Origin: Melanocharis versteri
Taxonomy: Eukaryota > Chordata > Aves > Passeriformes > Melanocharitidae
Direction: 5' to 3'
DNA length: 64,000 bases
Assembly (NCBI GenBank): GCA_013397845.1
Contig: VZTG01009076.1
Location: 1,343,593-1,407,592 of the forward strand
The position numbers were made by a program, and so were the translations under genes. A model generated the notes under the pieces. That model had not been told where the DNA came from and searched no databases. It saw only the letters and a program-made list of their open reading frames with translations. Shown here piece by piece: positions 33,421-45,585 of the stretch (positions are counted from its first letter, which is position 1; each line of letters starts with the position of its first letter).

Positions 33421-36400
33421 GCCCCCTCCTTCTGTCCTCAGCTTCGTGGGACCTTGTGCGGCACCATCGCTATTTTCGGTGCCCTCTTTGGTAGCTCTGG
33501 TGGAAGTTCCTCACCCCGTTGTGCCCCTGGAGAAAGGAGATCCTCGTGAGAGCAAAGCGCTGGCAGGTCAGCAAAAAGAGGTGCCAGAAACGAGTGCAGT
33601 GCGTTTCCGTAACTCGCTGCACACTGTACAATCTTGCTTGTACAGCGGGTGTTCATCCAGGGTGTGGGCATGGGGTGTTTTCCCAGCGATTTGCCAGAGC
33701 AAGATGAAGTGTGTTGGAAGTGAATAAGTTGTGATGGCTTCTCTTCATGGGTCTGCCTCTTGTTCACGAAAACCCTTACCCACTGTCTTTGGAAACGCTC
33801 GAGACGACTCTGTGGGGATGCGGGAGCACCAAAAGGGTGAGAGCTGTGCAGGGGGGACACAGCTCAGAAGTAAAGCAGGAGGAAGCTCTGTCTGGTTTGG
33901 GAACCTCGATCCAGCTGCAGGAATGAATCAGCCTGGGGATAATTCCGTGATTCACACCATGTATTGCAGTGCAAGGACAAGCATAGGGTCAGAGTTCGAG
34001 GGAGAGAATGAGGAAGAGAGGTCCTTATGACTGCTTGGGGTGATCACGAGGCTGGGGCAGGGTGCCAGGCTGCTCCAGAGGCTGGGAGGAGACAGGCTGC
34101 CTCCAGCAGCCCCCTAGAGCAGGTGCAGCTCTGAGGCCATCTGCAGTACAGCCATGCCTGCAGTGTGCACAGCACCTGGTAGTGGCACCAGCATATGACT
34201 AGCACATAATATAACTTTCTCCCAACCAAGCATTTGCTTAGAGAAAAAAAATCTTCATTTATCTTTATCCAGGCCAGTGCCAGCCCATTTATTCTCTTTA
34301 TCCTTGGATCTTCTTGGTGTTTTCTGGGAGTTTAAGAAGTCTTGGCTTGCGGTAGTCTCTAGCTTTCATTATCCAGTTCAAGTAATGGTGAGTCCTGCAT
34401 TGCAGCTGGGTTGACTCTACTTATCTAGCCAGGCATGGCTGAACTCCTGACAGTATTGGCAAAAGCTGGCATGTCCCATGTCCTTCTGGTAGATCTCCAC
34501 CTGAATCTTTGGCCCATCGCTGTTCAAGGTTCCTGAGGTACCCATAAAAAGCTCCCTATATAGCAAGATTGACCGTGGTATTTTGTGAGTTCTTAACTAG
34601 AAAACTGTATGTGTCAGATACCTTGAACAGGCGCCTGGCATGCTCAGAACCAGTGTGGAGTTTGTATCGTGCTTTGAAGCAGCAGCAAATCCCAAATTTA
34701 GAAGGCTCAGGTCTAACTAGTAATTTTACTGACTATTAGCTTTTGGATCTAGCTCAACTTTGCATTGATCCAGGGAGCACAAAGCACGGTGTGAAAAATA
34801 CTCATAGCTTTCAGTTGTACAAACAGAAGGTAAGAACATCAAGTCTGCCTTTAACATTGTTTTAAATAATAGTGGCAGCCAGTCACATTGACCTGAATCA
34901 TCACACAACAGGGGATGTGCCAGAAAAGGTCGAGAAAAACAGGTTTTGGAGTAGTTTTGGGAGATCCCACTGTGTTCTGGCAATTAAATTCTCTCAATAC
35001 AAATTTATTCAAGAGAAATATTGCTAGTAAATTGTAATTAGCATGGAGATTTTTATCAAGTCAGAATTTTGCACCTTAAACCGCAGCAGTTTTTATCCAA
35101 TACTTCCAGCTCCCAAACTAACCTATAATGCCACATGCAGGCAAGAATATTATAAGACTGCTGGAGAGAGTTTTTTTCCCCTGTCATGATACAAGCAACA
35201 GTTGAAATCAGTGAGGACTTTAGAGATAGTTCTCCATTACTGTAGTGAACAGAGATGTTTCCGGTTAAAGACTTCTCACTACTTTGCAGAGCCCTTCCTC
35301 CACAGCTTTGACACAAACAGAATGGTTTGGGGTTTTTATCTCTTTACAGCTGTCATGATGAAAGGGAACATATCTCTGACTATCTGTTTGCTTTGTGTTA
35401 TTTTCACTTTGAAAGTACATGTTAAAGATAGCATTGTAGAAAGAGAAATGGAAACCCTGTGAGGATCAAGCTCAGCCATAAATCCTACAGGTCACCTTAA
35501 AAATAATTTATTTGGTATAAGCTAAAACAATTCAAGGAAAACAGAACAAACAATAATATAAAGGTTAAGTGTCACACCAACTGTGTAGTCTTGAAAAAAA
35601 AGAAAAATATGTAGAAAGGAGATGTAAAACTTAAAAGCAGTGCTTAAATATGTAGTTGAAATGTTACTGAAACGAGACACTGAGGTTGGGATAATCAAGA
35701 CAGGGTTCCTGTGATTATGAAAGAGTATTTTGCAGTAAAGAGGTACAGAATGCACAACATCCAGTATTGCATGAACTGAATAGATTATGTCTGGATGGGG
35801 ATTGCATGCTTAAACAGAGACACAGAAATTAATCACTTCAGAAATACATGGTAGAGAGGTGGTATGCAGTAGTAGTGCTAGTAGGAGGAGTATGAAACAG
35901 AAATACTCGGATGGCAGAAGGAGAGAAGCTGAAATCATCGCCTTTGGACTGAGTTATGGGACAGCTGCAAGTAATATGAGCTCTTAGTTCTCATAGATCA
36001 CTAAAGGAGTGCAGTTCATACTTCCGATAGTACATCAGTAAAGAAATCCAAGCAATGAATCTGCTTTCAAGTTGAGTTTTGTGGCTGGGGTATGATAAGT
36101 GAGTCAAGGCCTTGAAAGGTCTGGAGTTAGCAATCCATAAAGCAGCTGATTGCACCAGTGTGCAGCCTCCCACGTCCTGTGAGCAAGAGACTTAGACCCT
36201 AGAAGTACCAGTGAAGAATTATATTTACTTCTAATTTTATCCCAAGATGAATAACAATCCACTAGCATTGGTTATCTGAAAAAACTTCAGCCTGCCCACA
36301 TATATTTCATCCTTTAGGAATATAACCTACTAATTCTTTGAATATTGAAGGTAATGAAGCCTGGTTTTCTATGGATTTTCTTCTTGGTTGGCTATTATTT

Positions 36401-39400
36401 ACCTGAATTATATTTTCTGTTTTGACTGCATATATGTAACATTTTCTACTGCAGAGCATTTTGACAGCAACACACAGGCTGCCATGCTCAGAAGTGGAAA
36501 TTTGTAGAAATTTGCTGACTGGATAGGAAATTACTCTATGTTGGCTCCTAAATGTTCAGTTCCTTGTGTCTCCTGCCTGGTTATCTATTTCTGTGAAACT
36601 TCTGTAAACGATATTATCTCTCAAACTCCACTGAAGCTGGATAATGCTTTCAAGGTTATTGGAACTTGGGACAGACAGAGACAGAGATTGCATAAAGCTT
36701 GTTTTCATGTAGCCTACCAGGCTAAAATTGGATGGCATCCTATCTGAATGCTGAGCTGGGAACAGAACCCATTTTTATCTGCAAGCAATCTCCAAGTCCA
36801 GAAAAACAAACAAACAAACAACAACAAAACAAACAGATAAAAGAATGTGAAAACTGTAATCCTCATCTCATCTAGAGTATAAAGAATGGGGGATTGTGTC
36901 CATTTGTATATATTTTGTATATAAGGAAAAGCAGGCTTTGCAGTTGTTTGTGTGGATTGAGTTCCTTCTCCACCTTAAGTAGTGCAGGAAATAGTTATGC
37001 TGCCGTGTTGTAAAGATCATGTTTTTTTCTAAATTTCTCTCTAGTTTATGAGGACAGCCGAAAGAAAATGTTGATTCCCTATACTACAGTTTTCGTATTA
37101 GGAAACTTTGGGAAAGAGATACAAGTTAACCAGACAAAAATAAGAAACCTAATTTTTAGTGATTTTACCCTTTATTCCTGTTTTTTTTGCAAGTCACCCT
37201 AGTCCCAGGATGTACTAGACTGATTTATAAGGGTTTGCAACAGTGACTTAATTGCAGTTTTGCAAAATATTCTAAGTTTCATCATTGAAGGGCAGGTAAA
37301 GTCACACTCAGGCCAAAACAAACAAAAAAAACCCCCAAAACCCTAATGCTAATGTATATGCTAAAAAATTATACTAATGTGTATTAAAAACAAATTCCAC
37401 TGTCTTATCTTAGGCTTTTAAAAGTTCAGTTTTGAAACATCCTTTTTTTCTCTCCTAAAGTATTATTTGTACTTGAGAATTGCTGCTTTTGATGGTATTC
37501 TATGGTAAATATTTTAGACACAATACTTGAATGTAATTTGTCACAGATACTTTCAATGCTCTGTATTTTCTGATGGTGGGGCCTGGGCACTGAGTTATTT
37601 TGCATGAATAAAACATAAGCAGTATTTTATAACTGATGTGTTTCTGATATATTGGACAGCTACAGGTAGCTGTCATTGTTGCAACATTGCACAGTCTTCT
37701 GCTGTGTATACTTTATAGTTGCGCTTTTTCCATCACATGTGCACAAACCTTAAATTCTGCATTGGTTGACAAATGAATGAGATAATGATATTCTGTAAGA
37801 ACAGGGGTTTTGCCCATTCCTCCACAACTCTGATGCTGTGTAAGAACTGCGTCGCACTTGCTGCCATACATGCTTCCTATACCTTCTGGGGGAAATGCCC
37901 CTATTTCTCCTGTTTATATACTCTCACCTTTCTTTTCAAAAAAAAACATTAGCTGGATATTGATGAGGAAAAACTAAAACTGACAACAATCCACAGATCT
38001 AGACAAAAAAATAAATCTTTGGATCGACTGGGTGAATGTCCTCATGATTATACTTTCAATGCTTTTGAATAGCTTCTTTCAGAACAAGGCTTTTACAAAT
38101 TACATGCAGAACCATTTGTCTTTACCTTAGAGGAGTGGCATTGGGTGGCAGATGTGGCCACCTTCAGCCATGCATAAGGGCATAGAATAATACTATTGTG
38201 AGCAGCCCCATTGATCTTAGGCTCATCTAATTTACATGTGATCTGTGCTGCAGTTTCTGATGGAGGAAAGTACAAACAAGGATATTCTACCTTTATTCTT
38301 CCTAATGCATGGCTTGTCTAGCTTTATTCGAATTGGCTTTATGCAGAGCTAAACCTATTACTGAGAGGCTTTTTAAATTGTGTAGCTCCTCAGGGGAAGA
38401 CATCAACTACTAATGGAAAATTTGGCCTTAAAGCAATCAAAGTTATTTAACTTTCAAAAAGAATATGTTTTTAACACATATGTGTGAAAAGCAATGGCAT
38501 ATGTATGAGTCACATAAACCTCTGCGAAGATCTGGTTTCATGTGTTTGGAATGTTGTGTGAGTGATGATGACTGTCTCTCACTTCACTAGCAACAAAATC
38601 AGTATGTCACAATGCAATAAATAAATGGGGTTTGCTGTTTTTAAAAATTTTTATTTCGGTTGATCAGCACCAAGAAAATCTACTTTTACTTAGAAAGTTC
38701 CCATATTGTTCTTCTAAAACACCTTGGGAGAAATCTGGTATTGAGTTCTCCATCTTTCATTTAGGACTCTCCCACCTGGTGTAAGACTCAAGAGTCAATC
38801 TGTGCAACCTTCTGCACAGTTTATTCCATTATTTATATAAAGATATTGATTATGGCATCAGTCTTACAGATACATTAAGTACTTTTCTGAGCCACAAAAT
38901 ATGAGAAATGGTACCCATAACAGATAAGTAAGAGATAACAGAAGGTGCAGCATCAGGAGCAACAATGTGTACAGATGACATTGAGGAAAATATTTCACAT
39001 ACAGCCTAAAGCCTGTTCCTGGCATTTTAGCTTAAGTGTTCTTTATTGTATGCATTACAGCAGTAAATATCATATTTATTAGTAGCATATGTCAAGACAT
39101 CCATGATAGCCTGCCTATTGTAGCAAAATGATAGCCTGTTTGGTGAACTTTTAAAATCACATTGTGTTAGCCTGCCAGCTAACCAACCTGCAAATGCATA
39201 TGTGTTTTGGGAGTGCTGTTTAAAACATTACCAGTGTAATGGTTTCTACATTGTGGTCATATCTAGCCGCACGCAGCCTCTTCTGAAAGTTTGCCAGGTG
39301 AAGCTGCCAGAAGATGTGAGTTTTTATTTCTTGGAAAATAGATAGAAGCAACCAGTTCACAGAGGTTACTTATGTTTCTAGAGGTTTCGCTTTCCAGCAA

Positions 39401-40147
39401 TTACAATTTTTACTTATTACTGACTAGACCAGAGTCAGAAGCTTTGTTAGTGATTTAGAAATTTGTGTCTGAGAAATGGAACACCCTGAATTCCTTTACT
39501 TCTTAACAGGGTCTTCCAACTAATGGCAATGGTAATTTTTCATTCTTGCCCACTCAGGTGGTCTTTAGCTTTAATAGTTTATTTAATAAACAAAAGCTCT
39601 TTTTTTTTCTCTATGTCCATCCCTTATAGGTATTATATTAGCAGACATTTTTTATTGTAGAAAACTGCATCACAGTTCCTGAAAGCAAATGAAAATAAAT
39701 CTGTTTAAAACAACTGTTCACCTAAAGGTCATACTTTAAAGTTAATTTTATTTCTTTAGAAAAATACTTCAATAATAATTTTTAGTTGGATACTTGCTGT
39801 GAAAAAGTGCTATCAGAGACAGTGTTCATGTTTCAGTTATAATATGCTCTGCAGTATTTTAGTGGAATACATATAGAAGAGATGGAACTAGAAATTAATA
39901 TTTGAAATTATCATGATCATCAAAATAATTTGTCATAGAAAAGATGATCATATAATTGCATTGTGATTGTCTTAATAAGTATAATTTGTTATGTCTGATT
40001 TTTTTGTCCACTTCTGCACTTCTTCAAAATAGGATCCTATTAAAATGTTTTTCATTACTGTCATGAGAACTGCATTGAAATATTTTATAGATAATTTAAT
40101 CAAGCTATTATTGCATGGTCTCTTACTGCAAAAGTAGTTCATTCTGT
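33421..40147. other. Intergenic sequence upstream of the TMEM106B promoter
   Basis: No gene recognised. Short frames at 33438-33860 (both strands) follow the GC-rich shoulder of the CpG island and CR1. At 34301-34983 the minus strand has consecutive open segments in shifting frames, treated as a finding rather than a gene. The rest is AT-rich, without a known repeat. Confidence 0.55.
36802..36834. repeat. (CAAA)n simple repeat
   Basis: Repeated AAAC units with minor interruptions. Confidence 0.85.
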
Positions 40148-41229
40148 GTGGTGGGTTGACTCTGGCTGGATGCCAGGTACCCACCAAAGCCATTCTACCA
40201 GTCCCCTCCACAACTGGACAGGGGACTGAAAATATAGCAAAAGGTTCATGAGTTGAGATAAGGATGGGGAGAGTTCTCACCAATTACCGTCACAGGTGAA
40301 ACAGACTGAACTTGGGGATGTTAATTGAATTTATTACTAACAAAATGAGAGAATAATGAGAAATAGAATTAAATTTTAAAAACATCTTCCCCCCACCCCT
40401 CCCTCCTTCCTAGCTCTACCTCTCCTCAAGCTTCACTTCCTACCCCCCAGCACTGAAAGGAGGCAGGGAATGAGGGTTATAGTCAGTGCATCACATGTTT
40501 TCCTGCTGCTGCTCAGGGAGAGGGGTCCTTCCCCTGCTCCACCATGGGGTCCCTCCCACGGGAGACGGTCCTCCATGAACTTCTCCAGTGTGAGTCCATC
40601 CCATGTGGGTCACTCTTCCACGGGGTGCAGTCCTTCAGGCACAGGCTGCTCCAGCATAGGTCTCCCACAGGGTCACAAGTCCTACCAGGAGACCTGCTCC
40701 AGCATGGGCTCCTCTCTCCACAGGTCTGCAGGTCCCTGCCAGGAGCCTGTTCCAGTATGGGTCTCCCATGGGTTGACAGCCCCCTCTCAGGCATCCACTT
40801 GCTCCGGCGTGGGCTCCTCCAGGGGCTGTGGGTGGATCTCTGCATCCCCGTGATCCTCCATGGGCTGCAGGGACACAGCTGCTTCACCATGGGCTGCAGC
40901 ACGGGTGCAGAGGAATCCCAGCTCTCGCACCTGGAGCACCTCCTGCCCCTCCTTCTCCACTGATCTTGGTGTCTGCAGAGCTGTTCCTCTCACATATTCT
41001 CACTCCTCTCTTCCCTGGTGGCAATTACATGTGCACAATAACTTTTTTTTTCTTATCACAGAAGCATTAATATCATTCCTGATTGGCTCGGCCTTGTCCA
41101 ACAGCAGGATGTACTGGAGCTGCCTGGCGCTAGCTCTGCCAGACGTGGAAAAACTTTTGGCAGCTTCTCACAGAAGCCACCCCTGTAGCCTCCCCCGCTG
41201 CCAAAACCTTGCCACACTAACCCAATACA
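40148..41229 (-). mobile_element. Solo LTR of a second avian ERV family, minus orientation
   Basis: About 1.08 kb. Read on minus it starts TGTATTGGGTTAG and ends in CAACCCACCACA. An inverted CCAAT box at 41082-41086 (ATTGG on plus) supports minus-strand transcription. The middle, about 40537-40900, is a GC-rich set of imperfect subrepeats. I recognise the overall sequence as an avian LTR present in many bird genomes. There is no gag or pol next to it, and no convincing target-site duplication. The short open frames at 40470-40963 on both strands are by-products of the repeats. Confidence 0.7.
40537..40900. repeat. Degenerate tandem subrepeats inside the LTR
   Basis: The motif CTCCAGCATGGG[CT]TC and variants recur at 40537, 40583, 40649, 40697, 40750 and 40802, spaced about 46-66 bases. 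They alternate with 'CCACGGGGT..CAGTCCT' type spacers. They create long but spurious open frames on both strands. Confidence 0.75.
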
Positions 41230-44200
41230 GCCTAGATGGACTTTTTACAAAGTCTACATTCCTACAGAAGAGTGTCTTTAGTCACTACAAGATGACAATG
41301 TATTCATTCCTGTAACACCCAACAAAATTTAGTAATTTTTAAAGGAAGCAGAGAATTCCATTCCAACAAAGAGCAATGCCATTTCTAAACATGACAATAC
41401 CATATGAAATTATCCATGTATTTTTTGTTCTGTAATACAGGAGAGAGCTTTAGTTGTTGAATGGTAGAGTGGAGATTTGAAGAATACAGACTTAAGTTTC
41501 TTAAAGATTAAACTAACTTTTCTCTTTTTTTCTCCCAATGAATCATGCTTATTTCAATATGTACATAGTGCTCACAGATCTCTGATTCTAGATAGAGTGT
41601 TATTCATTTGTAATTGATTGCTTCTGTGTTGCTGTGGCTTTAGATTTCAAAAATTAACCTCTAGATTTTCCTTCCCTTTTTGAGTGGTGAATACCCCAAA
41701 TAATATGAATTTGTTGCTAAATAGATTAGAGAATTTCCATTTTATCTTGCAACTGTGAGCTTCACAGAGCTTTGGTTGACCTTAAATGTTGTCTTAGCAA
41801 AGGATCCAGTAAAAGGATTATAAACCTGCTGTTAAAGGATTGGTGTCTCAGATAAAACTGTGATCATTAAGAATAAGTAGATGTAACTGTGCACTTCATT
41901 TCTAGATGTTCAATATGTTGTGTGTCCTATAATCTTTTAACAAGCAGTTTCCCATGGGTATGCATATCTTAAATAGTGTCACTATAACTGGGAAATAACC
42001 TAAAATAACCAGAAATAATTTTATGCCAGTTGTGAATAGAAAAAACCAGCTGTATAACATTTGTATGAAGTCTGAGGAAGTTTTTAGCAGTGGTAAAAAT
42101 ACCCCTTTGACTAATTATGAGATAAGTAATTCAATTGATAGCTAACTTGTTTGAAATTAGAACCAGAGTTGTAATACAGGTATCCTGAACATTCAAAGGA
42201 AAATGTACATTTATTCTTGTGCATAAGGCAAACAGCAGAGTGGATGACATGAATTGGCCTAAATTAAACCATGAGAAAAATAAAACTTAGAGGTGAACTT
42301 GTTTAAAACCATGTATAATTACTGATTAGCTCGTTTGGAAAATGGGGGAAAAAAGAAACGCTTGAAGGACAGGTTTTATGAATTGAGGAGTTCACAGCGT
42401 ATTTTGGAAGTGTGAATATTTCACTGATGTAACACAGTTACTGAAATCTGTGTTTCTGAGAATGTTTATGTGCAAAGTAGAGTGTTTGGACATTTCTATG
42501 AGCAAGTGTGAAGAGCAGGAAGATTTTATTTCTCAATTTAAAATAAACAGATGGAAAAAGTTGGCTTACATTTTTCCAGTCTGCTGATTTGATTTCCTTT
42601 CATGTAATTTCAGGCTCTGTGAGAAGAATAATCTTCAGGGAGGACATGCCAGTATGAGGCTAGGTGGAATATAAGAATATCTGGTGGGCAAGGATATCTG
42701 GCTAACAACTAGATGCCTTAAAAAACAAGGACAAGAAGCAAGAGGAAAAAGCCCTGGGGTCTGACAGCCCACCAGACTTGGCTTACCTTAACTGCCAGCT
42801 CCATGTCCTTATGTCTGCATATCTACACCATGCCTTGGCTGTGTACAAACATAAGAGCTGCATGTTGGCAGATGCACTTGTCTATATGGAGAAGTCAGCA
42901 TGTCAGTAATCTGTGGCTTTGCTTTTTAGCTCATTCTCAGAGGTGGTGATAATGATTTTATAAAAACACGTATGTCCCAGAATTTGAAAACTTTCTGGAG
43001 ATAACTGAAGTTAATGTGCAAGTGCAGCAGAGAAGTCTGAAATGTCTGTCTGAAATGTAGGTGTGTTTATAGGAGCCCTATTCATATATAATGGTAGCAC
43101 ATTGATTTAATGTCTTATTTCAAGTCCACCTTGTGGATCTCTGGGAATGACATAGCTTTTGCCATCAATATAATCAGACTGAAAAGTTGTTTTTCTGTCT
43201 TCATTTTTATTCCCAAATGTACACTTTTGACACTTGATTTGTGACAGCTGACACCTCAAAGCTTATATATGGCTCAAGAGTTAAGCAGCACAGGGTCAGA
43301 CAGAATGAGCTAGCTATAACCTCTCAAACATACAATACTCTCTGACATCGAGTGTGAAAATCATCAGCCTGTGAGTAGTGCCATATAGAAAAAATACTAA
43401 AATTAAGTAGAAAATTACTTGAGTTTTGACTTAGAGAATGTTATGCTTTTAAACTGCCTGGTATATATTTTTCATCCCCTTCTCTTTCTTTTCAAGGATA
43501 TAGTAATAAAAAATTTATTCCTATATTTCAAACCCACTCACATGTCCCTGTTGATGAGGAAAAGGAAGGGAAGGGAAGGGAAGGGTCAAAGTCAAGCCTT
43601 TCCCAGCAGGTTTCTGGATTTTTCAGTGCTGTGCTAGAAAAAGGGACAACTAAACTACAAAGACAGACTTTGTTTTCTGTGTTTGCTTGGAAAAGGATAG
43701 TTGAAATGAAGGCAAAATTTACCAGGCTTTTTTGCCAGGAAAGGAAAACTGAAGTTGCTACGCCCCCAGTTACTATATTAAACTTTTATGTCTGTTTAAA
43801 AGAAGTTTGCTGTAAAGATGTATTTTTCCTGATGGGAAGAAACATGTTTTCTATCTTGAAAAATCCAGAAGGTGACTTTGAAGGTTTGGAAATGTTTAAT
43901 TCCACTATTAAGTGTGATCATATATAGATGATGTTTTTAACTCCTTAGTATTGGTCAGATTGGAGTTTGGGTGAGAATGGGCTGCCTTCCTCCAAGAAAA
44001 CAAATGATGGAACAGATTTTGTAGGTAAAATGTAACTGATGGCCACTAAAAATGTACAGATGGGTAAGAGGGTTAGAAGAAAAGACAAATACACGATTTC
44101 AGGTCTCAATATATGATCAGCTAAGTATGTTTTGAGAATAGTTACATTCACAATTTGGAGAATGAAACCTGAGTGCATGGGAAAGGCTATTTCAACCTCC

Positions 44201-44253
44201 TTGAACTGGGAAATTTGCAATAATGCATGAAAGGACTGAAAGGACTGAAAGGA
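41230..44253. other. Intergenic sequence between the LTR and the CR1
   Basis: AT-rich; only the (GGGAA)n tract stands out. A 9-base unit AAAGGACTG is repeated about three times at 44229-44255, just before the CR1 duplication. Confidence 0.6.
43555..43586. repeat. (GGGAA)n simple repeat
   Basis: Four to five AAGGG units in a purine-only tract. Confidence 0.85.
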
Positions 44254-44936
44254 CTTTTTCTGTCAGAAAGTCAGAAGGCCTTTCAAAGAAGCCAAATTTC
44301 ATAGAATTTTCGACTCATAATTAGAATCATAGAATAGTTTAGGTTGGAATGGACCTTTAAAGGTGATGTAGTCCAATACCCTAGCAGTGAGCAGGGACAT
44401 CTTCAACTCCATCAGGTTGCTCAGAGACCAGTTCAGCCTGACTTTGAATATTTCCAGGGGTGGGACATCCACCATCTCTCAAGGCAACCTGTGTCAGTGT
44501 CTCACCACCCTCATAATAGCAAATTTCTTCCTTATATCTAGTCTAAATCTACTCTCATGTAGTTTAAAATCATTACCCCCTGTCCTATTGCAACNCTTTT
44601 TCTGTCAGAAAGTCAGAAGGCCTTTCAAAGAAGCCAAATTTCATAGAATTTTTGACTCATAATTAGAATCATAGAATAGTTTAGGTTGGAATGGACCTTT
44701 AAAGGTGATGTAGTCCAATACCCTAGCAGTGAGCAGGGACATCTTCAACTCCATCAGGTTGCTCAGAGACCAGTTCAGCCTGACTTTGAATATTTCCAGG
44801 GGTGGGACATCCACCATCTCTCAAGGCAACCTGTGTCAGTGTCTCACCACCCTCATAATAGCAAATTTCTTCCTTATATCTAGTCTAAATCTACTCTCAT
44901 GTAGTTTAAAATCATTACCCCCTGTCCTATTGCAAC
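44254..44936. repeat. 341-base tandem duplication joined by one N
   Basis: 44254-44594 and 44596-44936 are the same sequence apart from about one base (ATTTTCGACTC against ATTTTTGACTC), separated by the N at 44595. Both encode the same 65-residue chance frame. A single N exactly at the junction points to an assembly or gap-filling artefact rather than a biological duplication. Confidence 0.9.
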
Positions 44937-45585
44937 AGGCCCTACTAAAAACTTGTCCCCATCTTTCTTATAGTCCCCTTTACATATTGAAGGTCTCCAC
45001 TGGAGGCTTCTCTTCTCCACGCTGAACGGCTCCAACTGTCTCAGCCTGTCTTCATAGGAGAGGTGCTCCATCCCTCTGATCAACTTATTTGCTCCTCCTC
45101 TGAACTCGCTCCCACAAGTCCCTGACCTTCCTGTGCTGGGACCCCAGAGCTGGATGCAGAATCCCGTCCCTCGCCCTGCTGGCCACATTGCTTTTGATGC
45201 AGCCAAGGACATGTTTGGCTTTCTGGGCTGCAAATGCATATTGCTNGATGCAGAATCCCGTCCCTCGCCCTGCTGGCCACATCGCTTGTGATGCAGCCAA
45301 GGACATGTTTGGCTTTCTGGGCTGCAAATGCATATTGCTGGGTCATGAAACTTTTCATCCACCAGTATCCCCAAGTCTTTCTCTGCAGTGCCACTCCCAG
45401 TCTCTTCATCCCTAATATTGAGGCCAGGGGCTGCCCTGACCTATGCGCAGAACTCATTAGGTTCACATGGACCCACTTCTCAAGCNGCTGTCTGTGCCAC
45501 TGATGAAGACATTGAACAGTACTAGTCCCAGTACGGACTCCTGAGAGACACCACGTGTCACCAATCTCTGTCTGGGCATTAGCCT
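44316..45585 (-). mobile_element. CR1 LINE copy, minus orientation, with two internal duplications
   Basis: The plus strand runs from the CR1 3' octamer-like end (AATCATAGAATAGTTTAGG) through GGTGGGACATCCACCATCTC, TCAGCCTGTCTTCATAGGAG and GGCTTTCTGGGCTGCAAATG to GTCCCAGTACGGACTCCTG. On minus, a segment reading MEHLSYEDRLRQLEPFSVEK matches the C-terminal end of the CR1 reverse-transcriptase ORF. The element is 5'-truncated and disabled. Near-exact copies of 341 and 93 bases, each joined by a single N, make it look longer than it is; a third N lies at 45486. Confidence 0.9.
45153..45339. repeat. 93-base tandem duplication joined by one N
   Basis: 45153-45245 and 45247-45339 (start GATGCAGAATCCCG, end GCATATTGCT) differ at about two bases and flank the N at 45246. 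Same pattern as the 341-base duplication 300 bases away. Confidence 0.88.

Noticed and set aside
34726..34983. 85-residue frame called as a gene
   Set aside because: No homologue recognised and the following frames are broken; kept only as a possible retrocopy finding.
40470..40993. Overlapping frames of 127-139 residues on both strands
   Set aside because: They arise from GC-rich subrepeats inside an LTR; both strands are open, which is typical of repeats.
44344..44883. Two identical 65-residue open frames (44344-44541 and 44686-44883)
   Set aside because: They are the two copies of the N-joined duplication within CR1 and lie antisense to the element; not genes.
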